A stretch of 5,070 nt of DNA from Synergistaceae bacterium (GTDB lineage Bacteria; Synergistota; Synergistia; Synergistales; Synergistaceae). Shown here piece after piece: positions 5,034 to 5,070 of this stretch (its first letter is position 1; every line of letters starts with the position of its first letter). The stretch lies in the NCBI GenBank assembly GCA_031271065.1, contig JAISWP010000177.1, forward strand, positions 1-5,070. Direction: 5' to 3'. The position numbers and the translations under genes were made by a program. The notes beneath the pieces are model-generated. The model ran no database searches. It was given only the letters and a program-made list of their open reading frames with translations, and was not told the origin of the DNA.

Positions 5034-5070
5034 GTGTTCCGTATGTGTTCCAGCTAGCATGATTTTCCTG

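Overview
The window reads as ordinary chromosome of a motile, probably anaerobic, diderm bacterium with mid-to-high GC genes and very AT-rich intergenic DNA. Frequent ATA isoleucine codons, a FliS/FlgN pair, a secreted M48 protease and a large NhaC antiporter would fit Synergistota. That assignment is an inference from gene style, not a marker-based call. I see no insertion sequence, CRISPR array, toxin-antitoxin pair or phage gene.

Layout. Bases 2-436 (+) hold the 3' part of a DUF4145 protein gene whose start lies before the window. Converging on it from the minus strand is a three-gene unit, read in the order fliS (2598-2143), flgN-like (2153-1692) and a secreted M48 zinc metalloprotease (1683-562). 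This unit has a candidate flagellar sigma-28 promoter at 2639-2665, with a perfect GCCGATAA -10, and a rho-independent terminator at 521-545. The fliS and flgN frames overlap, and flgN and the protease gene are 8 bases apart. A tRNA-Pro(GGG) gene with its own sigma-70 promoter lies just upstream on the same strand (2825-2748).

A 294-base AT-rich intergenic region with an 8+8 palindrome and a tandem 9-base repeat precedes nhaC (3120-4679, +), a Na+/H+ antiporter. A possible 13-codon leader ORF ends 5 bases before the nhaC start. After nhaC come tRNA-Lys(TTT) and tRNA-Glu(TTC), with one clear sigma-70 promoter (4770-4798) and a textbook terminator (4995-5033).

How the genes fit together. FliS and FlgN are export chaperones for flagellin and for hook-filament junction proteins, so a late, sigma-28-dependent unit is expected. 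The unusual part is the envelope metalloprotease as the last gene, which would tie its expression to filament assembly. NhaC probably serves Na+/pH homeostasis independently of the rest. I found no clear novel multi-gene system. The points most worth a second look are the flagellar-regulated M48 protease with its unrecognised C-terminal domain, and the leader/operator structure in front of nhaC.
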